A DNA stretch of 64,000 nucleotides from Rubritalea marina DSM 17716 (GTDB taxonomy: Bacteria; Verrucomicrobiota; Verrucomicrobiia; Verrucomicrobiales; Akkermansiaceae), in assembly GCF_000378105.1 (NCBI RefSeq), contig NZ_KB899260.1, forward strand, positions 1-64,000, in the 5' to 3' direction. Each line of letters starts with the position of its first letter. Within the stretch, counting starts at the first letter, position 1. Position numbers and translations under genes: made by a program. Below the pieces are notes generated by a model. The model saw nothing but the letters and a program-made list of their open reading frames with translations. It was not told where the DNA came from and made no database searches. This document shows positions 30,563 to 40,304 of the stretch, piece after piece.

Positions 30563-31861
30563 CTAGAGTTGTTCGCGTTGGCGTGCTGATGCTTTGAGTC
30601 GGAGGGCATTCAGAGCGATGAAACCGGATGCATCATTCTGGTTGTATGCTTCCTCTTTTCCTTCGCCAGCGCCCTCCATGGATGCAACGTCTTCATCGTA
30701 GAGTGATAGTGGAGAACGTCGGCCAGCCTGGAGGCAGTTACCTTTGTATAGTTTTAGTCGGACTTCGCCTGTTACAGTGCGCTGGGTTGACGTGATGAGG
30801 TCTTGAAGAGCTTCACGTTCAGGAGCGTACCAGAAACCATTGTAGATTAGCTGTGCGTATTTAGGAATGAGGCTATCACGAAGGGCTTGAGCTTCACGGT
30901 CGAGTGTCAGGGTCTCGAGGTCTTGGTGCGCAGCTAGGAGGATGGTGCCACCTGGTGTTTCATACACTCCGCGTGACTTCATGCCTACAAAGCGGTTTTC
31001 AACGAGATCCACACGTCCGATTCCATGCTTGCCGCCAAGGAAGTTGAGCGCGCGCATCACTCCATATGGATTCAATAGTGTGTAGCCATCTTGAATACCT
31101 TGGGCATCGACATCGTCGAAACCATCAATGATGGCGTCGAGTTTGTCATATTTGAGGCCAATCACATTACCTTTTTCAAAGAGGAATTGCACGTATTCTG
31201 GAGTGTCTGGAGCCTCTTCTGGTGATACGGAAAGCACATACATGTCTTTATCGTCTTCACCAGTCGCGTCATGCCAGGTGTCTTCCATTGCGCCGGCTTC
31301 AAATGAGATGTGAAGGAGGTTGCGATCCATGGAGTATGGTTTCTTCATGGAGGCTTTCACGGGGATATTGTTTGCCTCTGCGTATTCAATCATTTCAGCA
31401 CGGCCGGGGAATTGAGCACGAAACTCGTCATCACGCCACGGTGCGATACACTGGAGGTGTGGAGCAAGAGCGGCTACTGAGAGCTCAAAACGCACTTGGT
31501 CGTTTCCTTTGCCAGTTGCGCCATGAGCGATTGCGTCTGCGCCTTCTTTGATTGCGACATCCACCATGCCTTTGGAGATGCAGGGACGAGCAATGGAAGT
31601 GCCGAGCAAGTAACGACCTTCATATAGGGCGTTGCCTTGGAACATTGGGAAGATGAAGTCAGAGGCAAACTCTTCCTTGAGATCTCCGATATAACATTTG
31701 GAGGCGCCAGTCGCCAGAGCCTTCGCTTCGAGGCCATCTAGCTCTTCAGCTTGGCCGACGTCGGCGCAATAAGCAATGATTTCAGCATTATACTTATCCT
31801 TCAACCACTTCAGTAGAACTGAGGTGTCGAGGCCACCGGAATAGGCTACAACGATTTTCAT
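30563..31861 (-). CDS. argG: Argininosuccinate synthase
   Basis: Joins citrulline and aspartate using ATP, the penultimate step of arginine synthesis. The N-terminal PP-loop '[12 protein letters not shown]' and '[14 protein letters not shown]' are diagnostic. At 432 residues it is about 30 longer than many ArgG, through a C-terminal extension rich in Glu, Asn and Ala. A stem-loop (31883-31907, arms TTGGG/CCCAA plus flanking pairs) lies in its leader; no ARG-box was recognised. argH is not adjacent. Confidence 0.96.
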   Translation of the reverse strand: MKIVVAYSGGLDTSVLLKWLKDKYNAEIIAYCADVGQAEELDGLEAKALATGASKCYIGDLKEEFASDFIFPMFQGNALYEGRYLLGTSIARPCISKGMVDVAIKEGADAIAHGATGKGNDQVRFELSVAALAPHLQCIAPWRDDEFRAQFPGRAEMIEYAEANNIPVKASMKKPYSMDRNLLHISFEAGAMEDTWHDATGEDDKDMYVLSVSPEEAPDTPEYVQFLFEKGNVIGLKYDKLDAIIDGFDDVDAQGIQDGYTLLNPYGVMRALNFLGGKHGIGRVDLVENRFVGMKSRGVYETPGGTILLAAHQDLETLTLDREAQALRDSLIPKYAQLIYNGFWYAPEREALQDLITSTQRTVTGEVRLKLYKGNCLQAGRRSPLSLYDEDVASMEGAGEGKEEAYNQNDASGFIALNALRLKASARQREQL

Positions 31862-31997
31862 AATGATTTAAATTGGTGTGCGTGCATTGGGTTGAAGCCC
31901 AACGTGCTCAGATTTCGCAGAAAACTAAGCAGGTAATTTAGCTCTGGGCAAGTGCAATAGCGAAGGCGTAGGGATCCGTAACGGGGAGTCCTCTACA

Positions 31998-32915
31998 TTA
32001 CCAAAGCTGCTGAGGGTATTCTCCGTTTTCTACCAGTGTTTTCAGGCTGGAAACGCAGCTATCTTTGTCATCAGGGTAGGTGACTCCGAACCATGAACTG
32101 CTTGTCTCTAGTACGGTGCATTCCGCACGACCTGATTGGATCATTTCATCGATGACTGTGGGGATGTAGCATTCGGACTTTAGCTCGTTTCCTCGTTCCT
32201 CCAGAAAGCGATCGAAATGAGCTTGGAGATCAGAGATGAGGCTGGGTGGAAAGCCCCAGAAATTCATCGATACGATCGAAGATTTTGGTAGAGGTATTCT
32301 TTCTCCCTGTAAATTTTCGCCACGGCAAACCCCATCATCTTCGGCGGAGATTTCAAGGTGTTCTTCGACGGTGATCAGCAGCTTGTCTTTGAGCGAGCAG
32401 ATCCCGCGGTTCACATTACCGTGCTCGGAGAGAGTGTTCTCAAGACTGTAGCCAACCATTGAGCATTGGGCAATTTCCTCACTGGTGCTTGGCTTGGACG
32501 CGAAGTGCTTAGCCATTTGCTTGAAGGCATCTTGGCCATAGAAGTCATCGGCATTGATGACTGCGAAAGGAGATTCCTGAATGCGTTGGCGGGCAGCCAA
32601 GACGGCATGCGTTGTGCCCCATGGTTTTACCCTGTCGGTAGGAGCGCTGAAGCCGCTAGGTAGGTCATCGAGCTTTTGGTAAGCGTATTCCACCTTTATT
32701 TGTTTGCGGAATTTATCTCCTATTTGCTGCTTGAATAGATCAGAAAAGTCTTCGCGGATAATGAAGATGACTCGATCAAATCCTGCCCTAATGGCATCGA
32801 ATACTGAGTAATCTAATACGGTCTCACCATTTGGCCCCATGGGGTCCATTTGCTTGAGGCCGCCATATCGGCTGCCCATTCCGGCTGCAAGTACTACGAG
32901 TGTTGGTTTATTCAT
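31998..32915 (-). CDS. Sugar-phosphate nucleotidyltransferase-like protein
   Basis: A 305-residue member of the NTP-transferase superfamily (GalU/RmlA fold). The start at 32915 places 'LVVLAAGMGSRYGGLKQMDPMGPNGETVLDY' at the N-terminus; this Gly-rich loop binds the nucleotide. 'FAVINADDFYGQDAF' contains the metal-binding Asp pair. This subfamily is common in Bacteroidota and Verrucomicrobiota and its exact sugar and nucleotide are not known to me. A role in activating a sugar for envelope polymers is plausible given the export block 1.5 kb away. Confidence 0.82.
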   Translation of the reverse strand: MNKPTLVVLAAGMGSRYGGLKQMDPMGPNGETVLDYSVFDAIRAGFDRVIFIIREDFSDLFKQQIGDKFRKQIKVEYAYQKLDDLPSGFSAPTDRVKPWGTTHAVLAARQRIQESPFAVINADDFYGQDAFKQMAKHFASKPSTSEEIAQCSMVGYSLENTLSEHGNVNRGICSLKDKLLITVEEHLEISAEDDGVCRGENLQGERIPLPKSSIVSMNFWGFPPSLISDLQAHFDRFLEERGNELKSECYIPTVIDEMIQSGRAECTVLETSSSWFGVTYPDDKDSCVSSLKTLVENGEYPQQLW

Positions 32916-33079
32916 GGGATGGATGCTTTTCGTGATAGCCAAATGAAACTATAGTAAAGGCTAGTCAGGGCGACGCTATCAACAAGCCCAGGTTTGTGAA
33001 ATGTTTTTTGAGTGGTAGATCGCGAAGGAATCCGAGAATCCTGTTGCTAGAATCAACTCTGTGGCTATAGAGTTTTCTC

Positions 33080-34105
33080 GTGAGCGAAGCATTCGACCCA
33101 ATCATTCAGCATGGTGCCCCCACTCAGGAGTATGTACGTCGCGTGATGTATGCCATGCTAAGGGGGCGTATCATGGAAACTAAGCTGAGTAATCTCTACA
33201 AGGCTGGTAAGATTGTGGGTGGTGTGTATCTGGGCAAAGGCCAAGAGGCTGTGTCTGCATCGTTGGGGGCGGCTTTGCGTATGGGCCACGACGTTTTTGC
33301 TCCATTGATTCGTGATCAAGCTGGGCGAATGGCTTTTGGTGAGGCATCGCTTGATGCTACCCGAACTTACCTTGGCTCAGCCCAAGGGCCAATGCGCGGG
33401 CGCGATGGTAATATTCACCGTGGCCGACCTGATGAAGGCCTCTATGCGATGATTAGCCACCTGGGGGCCGCGGTTTCTCAGGTAGGTGGGGCTCTATTGG
33501 CTAAACGTATTCAAGGGACGCTGGGAGACAGTGTGGGGGCAACATGTGTCGGTGACGGTGCGACCTCGACTGGAGCATTCCATGAAGGTCTCAATTTCGT
33601 AGCTGTTGAGCGATTGCCGATGGTTGTGATCATTGCGGACAACCAATATGCTTATTCTACGCCTAATGAACGGCAGTACGCTTGTGAGGATCTGGTGGAC
33701 CGCGCGAAGGGGTATGGCGTGGCTGGACACTCAGTGGATGGTACTAATGTCCTAGAGTGTGCCAGAGTGATCGGCGGTGCTGTCGCTGCCGCTAGATCTG
33801 GTGAAGGGCCGCAATTGGTGGTTGCCAAGTTGCTAAGGCTTGGAGGTCATGGAGAGCACGATGATGGCTCGTATGTGGAGCCTGAGTTGCGACAGGGCCA
33901 TTTGGGGCGTGATTGTATCGAAGTTGGTAAAGAGCTTCTTATCCAGAATGGTCTTTTGACTGCAGAGCAGTATGATGCTTGGGTGCAAGAAATTAGTGAG
34001 GAATGCCAGGAGGCGGTTGCCGTAGCCCAACGCGAGGAGGGGCCAAACCCCTACAGTGAGGATTGGAGCGCAACATCTAGCCTTAGTCTGAGAGGATTGA
34101 AGTAA
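33080..34105 (+). CDS. pdhA: 2-oxoacid (pyruvate) dehydrogenase E1 component, alpha subunit
   Basis: The thiamine-pyrophosphate-binding half of the E1 heterotetramer. It has 341 residues from a GTG start. The TPP motif begins 'GDGATSTGAFHEGLNF' and ends 'ADNQYAYSTP'; 'GHGEHDDGSYVEP' lies in the phosphorylation-loop region. Gene order alpha-beta-E2 (spacings 7 and 13 bases) is standard for the heterotetrameric enzyme. Pyruvate and branched-chain versions are hard to tell apart by eye, so the symbol is tentative. Confidence 0.88.
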   Translation: MSEAFDPIIQHGAPTQEYVRRVMYAMLRGRIMETKLSNLYKAGKIVGGVYLGKGQEAVSASLGAALRMGHDVFAPLIRDQAGRMAFGEASLDATRTYLGSAQGPMRGRDGNIHRGRPDEGLYAMISHLGAAVSQVGGALLAKRIQGTLGDSVGATCVGDGATSTGAFHEGLNFVAVERLPMVVIIADNQYAYSTPNERQYACEDLVDRAKGYGVAGHSVDGTNVLECARVIGGAVAAARSGEGPQLVVAKLLRLGGHGEHDDGSYVEPELRQGHLGRDCIEVGKELLIQNGLLTAEQYDAWVQEISEECQEAVAVAQREEGPNPYSEDWSATSSLSLRGLK

Positions 34106-34112
34106 CAAATTT

Positions 34113-35087
34113 ATGAGTCAGTCGGTAACATACATTGACGCTATCCGCGAAGCTCAAGAGAGAGCAATGGAGGAGAACCCTAAGGTGTTTCTCTACGGAC
34201 AGGATATCGGCAAGTTTGGTGGAGCATTCAAGGCTACAAAAGGCTTGCAAGAGCGGTGGCCTGAACGAGTGATTGATGCACCAATCAGCGAGGATGCCAT
34301 GATTGGTATGGCTGTGGGAGCTGCATTGGAGGGGATGCGACCTATCGTGGAAATGCAGTTTGCCGATTTTGGTTCGGTGGCCTTCAACCAGATCGTGAAC
34401 CAAGCGTCGACGCATTATTACAGAACGGGTGTTCCTGTACCCCTAGTGGTGCGCATGCCTTCAGGAGGGACCCCAGGTTCAGGTCCGTTCCACAGTCAAA
34501 GTGTTGAGAGCATTTATAGCCACTACCCTGGGTCAGTGGTGGTGACACCAGCTACGGTTGCTGATGCGTATTCGATGCTATTGCAAGCCGTGGAATTGGA
34601 TGATCCAGTGATCTACTGCGAGCACAAGTTTTTGTATCGCTGGCTCAAGAGTGAAAATTATGAAGGTGATGACCTTCCGATTGGTAAAGCGCGTATCACA
34701 CGCAGTGGCAAGCACGCCACTGTGGTGACATATAGTGCGATGGTGCACGAAGCGGTGCGAGCAGCCGATATTCTTCAACAAGAAGGTGGCTGGGAAATTG
34801 AAGTGGTGGATTTGCGTTCCGTAAAGCCTTTGGATACGGATACCGTGATCGCTTCTGTGGCTCGTACCGGTCGCTTACTCGCACTTGGTGAGTCTTTTCC
34901 ATGGGGTGGGGTGACAGCTGAGGTGGTTTCTCGCGTTTGCGCGGATGCTTTTCACCTTCTTGATGCTCCCCCGATGCGCGTGAACGCCAAAAATACTCCG
35001 GTGCCATATCACCCGAAACTGTGGGCTATGCATCGCCCAACACCTGAGTCGATCTGTGTCGCACTGAGGAATCTACTAGCCTACTAA
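34113..35087 (+). CDS. pdhB: 2-oxoacid (pyruvate) dehydrogenase E1 component, beta subunit
   Basis: A 324-residue transketolase-like subunit that pairs with the alpha chain. 'ITYIDAIREAQ'-like N-terminus ('VTYIDAIREAQERAMEENP'), 'LYGQDIGKFGGAFKATKGL', 'DAPISEDAMIGMAVGAALEGMRPIVEMQFADF' region and 'VVDLRSVKPLDTDTV' are standard. It uses lipoamide on E2 as acceptor. It begins 7 bases after pdhA and is surely cotranscribed. Confidence 0.92.
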   Translation: MSQSVTYIDAIREAQERAMEENPKVFLYGQDIGKFGGAFKATKGLQERWPERVIDAPISEDAMIGMAVGAALEGMRPIVEMQFADFGSVAFNQIVNQASTHYYRTGVPVPLVVRMPSGGTPGSGPFHSQSVESIYSHYPGSVVVTPATVADAYSMLLQAVELDDPVIYCEHKFLYRWLKSENYEGDDLPIGKARITRSGKHATVVTYSAMVHEAVRAADILQQEGGWEIEVVDLRSVKPLDTDTVIASVARTGRLLALGESFPWGGVTAEVVSRVCADAFHLLDAPPMRVNAKNTPVPYHPKLWAMHRPTPESICVALRNLLAY

Positions 35088-35100
35088 CATTTTCATAATT

Positions 35101-36348
35101 ATGCCTGAAGTACCCATAGTGATGCCGCAGCTCGGTGAGTCGATAGCTGAAGCGACGATTGTTCAGTTTAACGTTTCAGTAGGTGATACGGTGGATGCCG
35201 AACAGGACCTGATTGAGGTCGAGACCAATAAAGCGACCATGAGTGTGCCAACCTTGTGTGGAGGTGTGCTTAAAGAACTGCACGCAGAAGAAGGGCAAAG
35301 TTATGCAGTGGGCAGTGTTCTTGGAGTCATTGAGGTGACTGAAGAGGAGCTGAAGCGCACTGGCGTCGACACTATCGAGCAAGCGCAGATTGCTTCTGCG
35401 CCATCTTCTTCAGAAGAGTCTTACCAAGCTCAGTCGGAAGAAGAGCAAAACTTACATTTCAAGACCGAAGGTGGAGGCTACTTTGAGCCCAAGACTGTCG
35501 AGCCCAACGTGCAGGGGCTGCCTGTACCGATGGGTAAAAAAGGGGCGCACTATATTTCTCCTCGTATGCGTGCTCGGATGAACGAGCTGGGCCTTCAGGC
35601 GGCAGATATTTCTGCCATTACTGGTAGTGGTACTGGAGGGCGCGTGACAGTAGCGGATCTTGAGCAATTTTTGGATTACATTAGTGCATGGCCGTCGTCC
35701 AAGGCCTCTCCGATGCGCTTGGCTGTGGCTGACGCTATGCGCCGATCGTGGTCCCGGCCGCTGGCGACTGTAGGGCGACCTATCGTGATGGATAAGTTAC
35801 TCAGTTATCGAGCTGCTCAGAACCCTAAACCCGGCCTAACTCTCTACTTGCTACGAGCATTTGCCTTGGCGTTAGCTGAGCACCCAGAGGCTGCAGGTTA
35901 CTTGATCGGTGGGAGTATCGTGCATCCTAGAGCATTTGATATTGGAGTGGCTGTGCAAGTGACGGATGGTGTCATGGTGCCAGTGTTACGCAATGTGGAT
36001 ACCAAATCGGTACGAGAGCTTGCAGCGGACTATGCTGAGCTAGTGGATCTCGCCCGTGCCAAAAAACTCACTCGTGAGCATACGCAGGGTGGCATCGCAA
36101 CCGTTACGAATTTCGGCACATTTGGCCTGACCTGGGGCACACCGATTCCTCTCCCCAATGAGACCTTGATTTTAGGGATGAGTGCAGGTGTGAAAAAGCC
36201 CGTGTGGTCTGATGAGGTGGGTGCCTTTGTCCCTTTCACCGAGGCCGGATTAGACCTCACTTTTGACCACAGGGTCATTGACGGAGGTGACGCTGGAAGG
36301 GTGTTGAATCGTGTGGCTGAGCTCTTAGCCTCACCTCAGCACTTGTAA
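35101..36348 (+). CDS. pdhC: 2-oxoacid dehydrogenase E2, dihydrolipoamide acyltransferase
   Basis: The core of the complex, 415 residues. One N-terminal lipoyl domain carries the lipoylation site Lys44 ('VETNKATMSVP'). A linker rich in Ser, Glu and Gln follows, then the E3/E1-binding domain ('YISPRMRARMNELGLQA', about 155-195). The CAT-like acyltransferase domain ends in 'DHRVIDGGDAGRVLN', containing the catalytic His and Asp. The E3 gene (lipoamide dehydrogenase) is not in this operon and must be elsewhere. A hairpin terminator follows. Confidence 0.93.
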   Translation: MPEVPIVMPQLGESIAEATIVQFNVSVGDTVDAEQDLIEVETNKATMSVPTLCGGVLKELHAEEGQSYAVGSVLGVIEVTEEELKRTGVDTIEQAQIASAPSSSEESYQAQSEEEQNLHFKTEGGGYFEPKTVEPNVQGLPVPMGKKGAHYISPRMRARMNELGLQAADISAITGSGTGGRVTVADLEQFLDYISAWPSSKASPMRLAVADAMRRSWSRPLATVGRPIVMDKLLSYRAAQNPKPGLTLYLLRAFALALAEHPEAAGYLIGGSIVHPRAFDIGVAVQVTDGVMVPVLRNVDTKSVRELAADYAELVDLARAKKLTREHTQGGIATVTNFGTFGLTWGTPIPLPNETLILGMSAGVKKPVWSDEVGAFVPFTEAGLDLTFDHRVIDGGDAGRVLNRVAELLASPQHL

Positions 36349-36400
36349 ATTCTTCTGGTATTACCCCAGAATCTTTACTATAAATCCGATATGCACTGGT

Positions 36401-36426
36401 AAAAGGAATCTTTAGATTCCCTTTTG
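36401..36426 (+). terminator. Intrinsic terminator of the E1-E2 operon
   Basis: AAAAGGAATC-ttta-GATTCCCTTTT: a GGAATC/GATTCC stem with a 4-base loop, flanked by A and T runs. It lies only 9 bases before the AraC-type gene, which therefore needs its own promoter or read-through. Confidence 0.8.
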
Positions 36427-36434
36427 CGTGGTGT

Positions 36435-36851
36435 ATGCTAATCGCCACCGTACCATTTATGCAGGAAACTAAGAAATCAGCCTCCCCCGCAGGATCTGAG
36501 TTGAGTAAGCCATTGCTTCAGCGACTTACAGATTACATGAAGGGGAAGCTAAGTTCCCGCATCTATGTCGAAGATCTGGCTTCGGAGTCTAACATGTCGA
36601 CATTCCACTTCGCGAGAAGCTTCAAGAAGACGACCGGGCACTCCCCCCACAAGTACTTGACTACCATGCGTGTTGAGCAGGCTATTCAGTTACTTCCAAA
36701 TTATGATATGTCGTTGGCCGACGTTGCCTCTGAAAGTGGGTTTTCAGATCAAGCGCACTTCACCCGTGTGTTCAAAAAGCAAACTGGCATGACGCCTGCA
36801 GCGCATCGACGGAAGTTGAAAAAAGAAGCTGCTGAATCCAAGGGAACCTAG
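36435..36851 (+). CDS. Small AraC-type transcription regulator (DNA-binding domain only)
   Basis: A 138-residue protein made up almost wholly of the AraC/XylS double helix-turn-helix: 'SRIYVEDLASESNMSTFHFARSFKKTTG' is the first HTH and 'SLADVASESGFSDQAHFTRVFKKQTGMTP' the second. No ligand-binding domain is present, so activity may depend on its amount or a partner. An ATG at 36459 is an alternative start. Targets are unknown; the upstream dehydrogenase operon and the downstream dtd/MATE genes are neighbours. Confidence 0.88.
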   Translation: MLIATVPFMQETKKSASPAGSELSKPLLQRLTDYMKGKLSSRIYVEDLASESNMSTFHFARSFKKTTGHSPHKYLTTMRVEQAIQLLPNYDMSLADVASESGFSDQAHFTRVFKKQTGMTPAAHRRKLKKEAAESKGT

Positions 36852-36880
36852 GAGCAATAGCCCCTAAGCTACGTTTCCTG

Positions 36881-37333
36881 TTATTCGCGGTTTTGTGTGT
36901 CGATTGTGATCGTGACTGGGCCGTCATTGATCAGCTGTACTTGCATGTCTGCACCAAATTCGCCACTCCCGCATTCTTTTCCCATTTGTTGGGATAAGCA
37001 GCTGAGGAATTGCTCATAGAGAGGAATGGCCATAGCGGGTTTTGCGGCTTTGATGAAGGAGGGCCGATTGCCCTTTTTGGTTTGAGCATGTAGCGTGAAC
37101 TGAGAAACGACTAGAGAATCTCCGTTGATATCTAGCAATGAGAGGTTCATGAGTCCTTGTTCATCGGCAAAGATGCGCATCTTGCAGATCTTGTTGACTA
37201 GCCACTCGATGTCAGACGGAGCGTCGCGCTCTTCAATGCCGAGTAGAACCATGACTCCTTGGCCGATAGAACTTTTTATTTGTTGGTCGATCGAGACACT
37301 AGCTGAAGTAACACGTTGGATGACTGCTCTCAT
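36881..37333 (-). CDS. dtd: D-aminoacyl-tRNA deacylase
   Basis: Removes D-amino acids (and Gly from mischarged tRNA-Ala) to protect translation. The 150 residues start 'MRAVIQRVTSASVSID', and the cross-subunit active-site motifs 'SQFTLHAQ' and 'NDGPVTITID' are both intact. It is divergent from the MATE gene, whose longest open frame would overlap it; that overlap argues for the shorter MATE start. Confidence 0.96.
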   Translation of the reverse strand: MRAVIQRVTSASVSIDQQIKSSIGQGVMVLLGIEERDAPSDIEWLVNKICKMRIFADEQGLMNLSLLDINGDSLVVSQFTLHAQTKKGNRPSFIKAAKPAMAIPLYEQFLSCLSQQMGKECGSGEFGADMQVQLINDGPVTITIDTQNRE

Positions 37334-37417
37334 AAATGGAACTTATGGTTTAGGGGGCGGCTCAGGAACTGTCAAAAGCCTTTTGTAGATCTATTGCATA
37401 GTTGTCCTTTAACGATA

Positions 37418-38890
37418 ATGAGCGATACTGAGTTCGTTAAGCGGGGGCCTATGACTCGTTTTTGCAGGCCTATGAGATTGTTGGAACAAGACGAGCATCA
37501 AGTGGACTTGGGTGGGATGCTCAAGGGCCTTTCTTTGAGTCGGCAGATCATCGCCTTGAGCTTGTGGCCGTTTCTACAGAACATGCTAGGCACATTGGTA
37601 AGTGTGGCGGACCGAGTGATTGCTGGAAGCACGATGAGTGAGAGTGCTTTGCCCGAAGTGTTTGATGCGATGGGTTTGATCGTATACGTGGCATGGTTGA
37701 TGATGATCGTGATGGGCGCTGTAGCAACGGGTGCCCAGGCGTTGGTGTCTCGGGCATTTGGGGCGCAAGACGAAGGCTTAGCCAACAAAGCAAGTGGGCA
37801 GTCTTTAATTTTAGGAGTCATTGCAGGGGGGCTCTCTGGCACTGTGGTTTGGGCTCTCGCTCCTGTGATGGCATCTGTATTTGGTTTGGATGACGCTTCA
37901 ACAGATTACGCTGTCACGTATTTGAGGGTGTTGGTGTGGTCGACTCCCTTCTCAGCGATCATCTTTGTAGCTAATGCTTGCCTGAGAGCTGGTGGTGACA
38001 CGAAGACTCCGTTTGTCATTATGCTTGTGGTGAATCTCGTGAATGTATTCAGCAGTGTGTGTTTGATGCGTGGTTGGTTATTGGCCAGTGAGTATGGGAT
38101 TCTGGGGCTGGCCTGGGGGTCACTCATTGGATGGGCTGCGGGAGCAATGATGATCTTGTATTATTTGTTTGCTAGACGGGTAACGAAGCGTGTTCTAGCA
38201 ATTACTAGGCATGATCTCGTGTGGGATTGGTATGTTGGAAGGCGCATTGTGCGGGTAGGTCTTCCTCAATGTTTTGAGATTATAGGGATGTGGAGTATCC
38301 ACATTTTTGGAGTTTGGGTGATCGCGAATCAAATCAAAGGCGACGGAGTCCTCGGGGCACATGGGCTGGTGGTGATGGTAGAATCCTTGAGCTTCATGCC
38401 AGGTTTTGCTCTGGGCTCAGCCGCTGCGACATTGGCCGGGCAGTATCTGGGTGCCGGCTCTAAATTGGGTGCTTTAAGAGCTGTCCGTGTGTGTTGGGTC
38501 ACAGGTGTTTGCGTGATGGGAGCAAGTGGCTTACTAATTGTGCTTTTTGCTGAGCCCTTGGTGCAGTTGATGTCGCCTGGGGAGGGGGCGCAAAATAAGA
38601 TGGCAGTAGAAGTACTGCGCTATGTTGGGTGGGTTCAGCCATTTTTTGCGACAGCCATGGTTCTGAAGATGGCGATGCGCGGCGCCGGGGCGACAGCTAT
38701 CGTGATGATTGGATCATTTAGCACGATGTTGGTATTCAGGGTGGGGGCTGTGTATGTGGCATCCACCTATTATCCAGAATCTTTGAGTTTATTGCAGGTC
38801 TGGTGGATTATGATACTTGATCTGGTAGCCCAAGCGCTTTTGTTCGCCGCAATATATCGGAGGCGTGCTTGGCTTGATGCTGTGGTGTGA
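37418..38890 (+). CDS. MATE-family efflux transporter
   Basis: A cation- or proton-coupled drug/metabolite exporter of 490 residues with about 12 TM helices in two repeats. The first begins 'SLSRQIIALSLWPFLQNMLGTLVSVADRV'; 'ATGAQALVSRAFGAQDE' and 'NACLRAGGDTKTPF' are MATE signatures. The start at ATG 37418 avoids a 34-residue extension that overlaps dtd. The substrate is unknown. Confidence 0.92.
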   Translation: MSDTEFVKRGPMTRFCRPMRLLEQDEHQVDLGGMLKGLSLSRQIIALSLWPFLQNMLGTLVSVADRVIAGSTMSESALPEVFDAMGLIVYVAWLMMIVMGAVATGAQALVSRAFGAQDEGLANKASGQSLILGVIAGGLSGTVVWALAPVMASVFGLDDASTDYAVTYLRVLVWSTPFSAIIFVANACLRAGGDTKTPFVIMLVVNLVNVFSSVCLMRGWLLASEYGILGLAWGSLIGWAAGAMMILYYLFARRVTKRVLAITRHDLVWDWYVGRRIVRVGLPQCFEIIGMWSIHIFGVWVIANQIKGDGVLGAHGLVVMVESLSFMPGFALGSAAATLAGQYLGAGSKLGALRAVRVCWVTGVCVMGASGLLIVLFAEPLVQLMSPGEGAQNKMAVEVLRYVGWVQPFFATAMVLKMAMRGAGATAIVMIGSFSTMLVFRVGAVYVASTYYPESLSLLQVWWIMILDLVAQALLFAAIYRRRAWLDAVV

Positions 38891-38901
38891 GCCTTGCTTG
38901 C

Positions 38902-39420
38902 TTATTCAGCATCTGCTGGCACGTAACAGGCTCGGTATAATTGGCGTTTGCCGCCCTGCATGTGACTATAGTTACTGTACCAAATTTTACCGTCTCCTTT
39001 TGTTTGCAGGTAAAAGTTGAGTGAACCTTCATGGTCTACGGTCGCGTCTAGAATTTTCAGTTCTAGTGTGTCTTCAGTTTGGTTGACGATTTCGACTGAG
39101 GCCGCTATTTCTGGGTTGTCACCGAAGTAAAACGTTTCCCCATCATAGTGGAAGTAAATGTCCTTTTGGTGCTTTTTGACGAAGTGAGCTCTACTATCGA
39201 GGCTGAGTTGTTTCTGGCTGTTTAGCCAATCTCCAGTGCTTTTCGAGTCTAGCTTGAAATGTCCAATGAACTCGTTGCCTATGGATGGATCTGATTCTTT
39301 AGCGACTTTTTTTAACGGGTCACTGGTCATGGTGGCGACTTCTGGGTTTTGCATTTCTACCCAAAACGTTCCCCCAAAGTATATAGCGACCGCTAATACG
39401 GTGATGATGATGATGCGCAT
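38902..39420 (-). CDS. Hypothetical protein with N-terminal membrane anchor
   Basis: I do not recognise this 172-residue protein. Residues about 3-20 form a single hydrophobic helix; the rest is predicted periplasmic and beta-rich ('GHFKLDSKSTGDWLNSQKQL', 'IYFHYDGETFYFGDNPEIAA'). A C-terminal Cys is present in 'YRACYVPADAE'. The visible pattern (value threshold, mass or size of a field against a reference) resembles lipocalin-like small proteins only loosely. It converges with the MATE gene, 11 bases apart, and is 30 bases downstream of a porin-like gene on the same strand. Confidence 0.6.
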   Translation of the reverse strand: MRIIIITVLAVAIYFGGTFWVEMQNPEVATMTSDPLKKVAKESDPSIGNEFIGHFKLDSKSTGDWLNSQKQLSLDSRAHFVKKHQKDIYFHYDGETFYFGDNPEIAASVEIVNQTEDTLELKILDATVDHEGSLNFYLQTKGDGKIWYSNYSHMQGGKRQLYRACYVPADAE

Positions 39421-39450
39421 TGCACTTATATTGTTTGTCTTGCGGGGAAT

Positions 39451-40176
39451 TTAAAAGCTGACAGCAAAAAATACTCCACCATGGAAGCTATCTTTGCCTG
39501 TGTCGTTGTTATCTAGCAGGGTGGAGTTCCCAATGTAGGGGGTGAGCGAAATAGAATTATTGATATTGTAGGTGTATTCTAGTGTGGCAAAGAAATCGTT
39601 TAGGCCATTACGGCTGTAGTAGTCACTCACGGCGCTAAGTCCTAGCTTGAGGTCTAGATAGGATGATGAACCAAGCGGTATAAGGTAGTTGCCTGCTAGG
39701 TCACTATACCAGCCTTTTGCGCCTGTATCGTAGCTCCCTCGGAGGGTGAATGTGATGGAATCATTGAACCCCCAACCGGCTAGGAGTTCCGCATTCACCC
39801 CGCTTTCAAATAATGAATTTTGGTAATCGCGGTAGCTCAATGAGGCGCCTATTTGAAATTTCTGTATTTGATGGTGAAGCCCAGCCATGAGGCCGGATTC
39901 CGTAAAGTCGCCATCCCCAGTAGCTGAGTTGTACCAAGCCGCCGCTTGAATGCTTGAGTGGTTCGACAGCGCGTAGAGGCTGCTGAGTTGGAATTCAAGT
40001 GTGTCGTCGGCTAGGCTAAATCCGCGATAGCGGTAATCACTACGGTATTGGGCTAGAGCCTCGATTCCATAGGGAACCTCATTGAGCTTGATTTCTTCTT
40101 CGCCAATCGCTGAGACGTTGCCGCTTAACAGAGCTAATAGAAGGGTGAATGTTGTGCGGTTCAAAAAAGGCATCAT
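39451..40176 (-). CDS. TorF-like putative porin (outer-membrane beta-barrel)
   Basis: A 241-residue protein with a signal peptide ('TLLLALLSGNVSAIG'). 'AQYRSDYRYRGFSLADDT' matches the N-terminal signature of the Gcw_chp/TorF family of putative porins. Amphipathic strands fill the rest and the protein ends in Phe ('GGVFFAVSF'), as expected for a barrel inserted by Bam. Two ATG codons sit side by side at the start. It is divergent from the GH13 gene. The solute is unknown. Confidence 0.75.
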   Translation of the reverse strand: MMPFLNRTTFTLLLALLSGNVSAIGEEEIKLNEVPYGIEALAQYRSDYRYRGFSLADDTLEFQLSSLYALSNHSSIQAAAWYNSATGDGDFTESGLMAGLHHQIQKFQIGASLSYRDYQNSLFESGVNAELLAGWGFNDSITFTLRGSYDTGAKGWYSDLAGNYLIPLGSSSYLDLKLGLSAVSDYYSRNGLNDFFATLEYTYNINNSISLTPYIGNSTLLDNNDTGKDSFHGGVFFAVSF

Positions 40177-40304
40177 GGTGAGGCAGGAAAGTGTGCCTAA
40201 TCCATTAGCAGACGGCTTGAGCCTCTGTCAAATGGCATATTTTAGTAGGATTGTATCGATTAGAAAATTTGGAACTAACCATTGCACTCTGAATCGATGG
40301 AACT

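Noticed and set aside
33050-33080. Leaderless pdhA transcript from a TATAGA box 9 bases before GTG
   Set aside because: The TTGCTA-N16-TATAGA pattern is weak and the distance to the start codon makes it uncertain; not listed as a promoter.
37316-37417. N-terminal extension of the MATE protein
   Set aside because: It would overlap dtd and adds a non-family sequence; ATG 37418 fits the family better.
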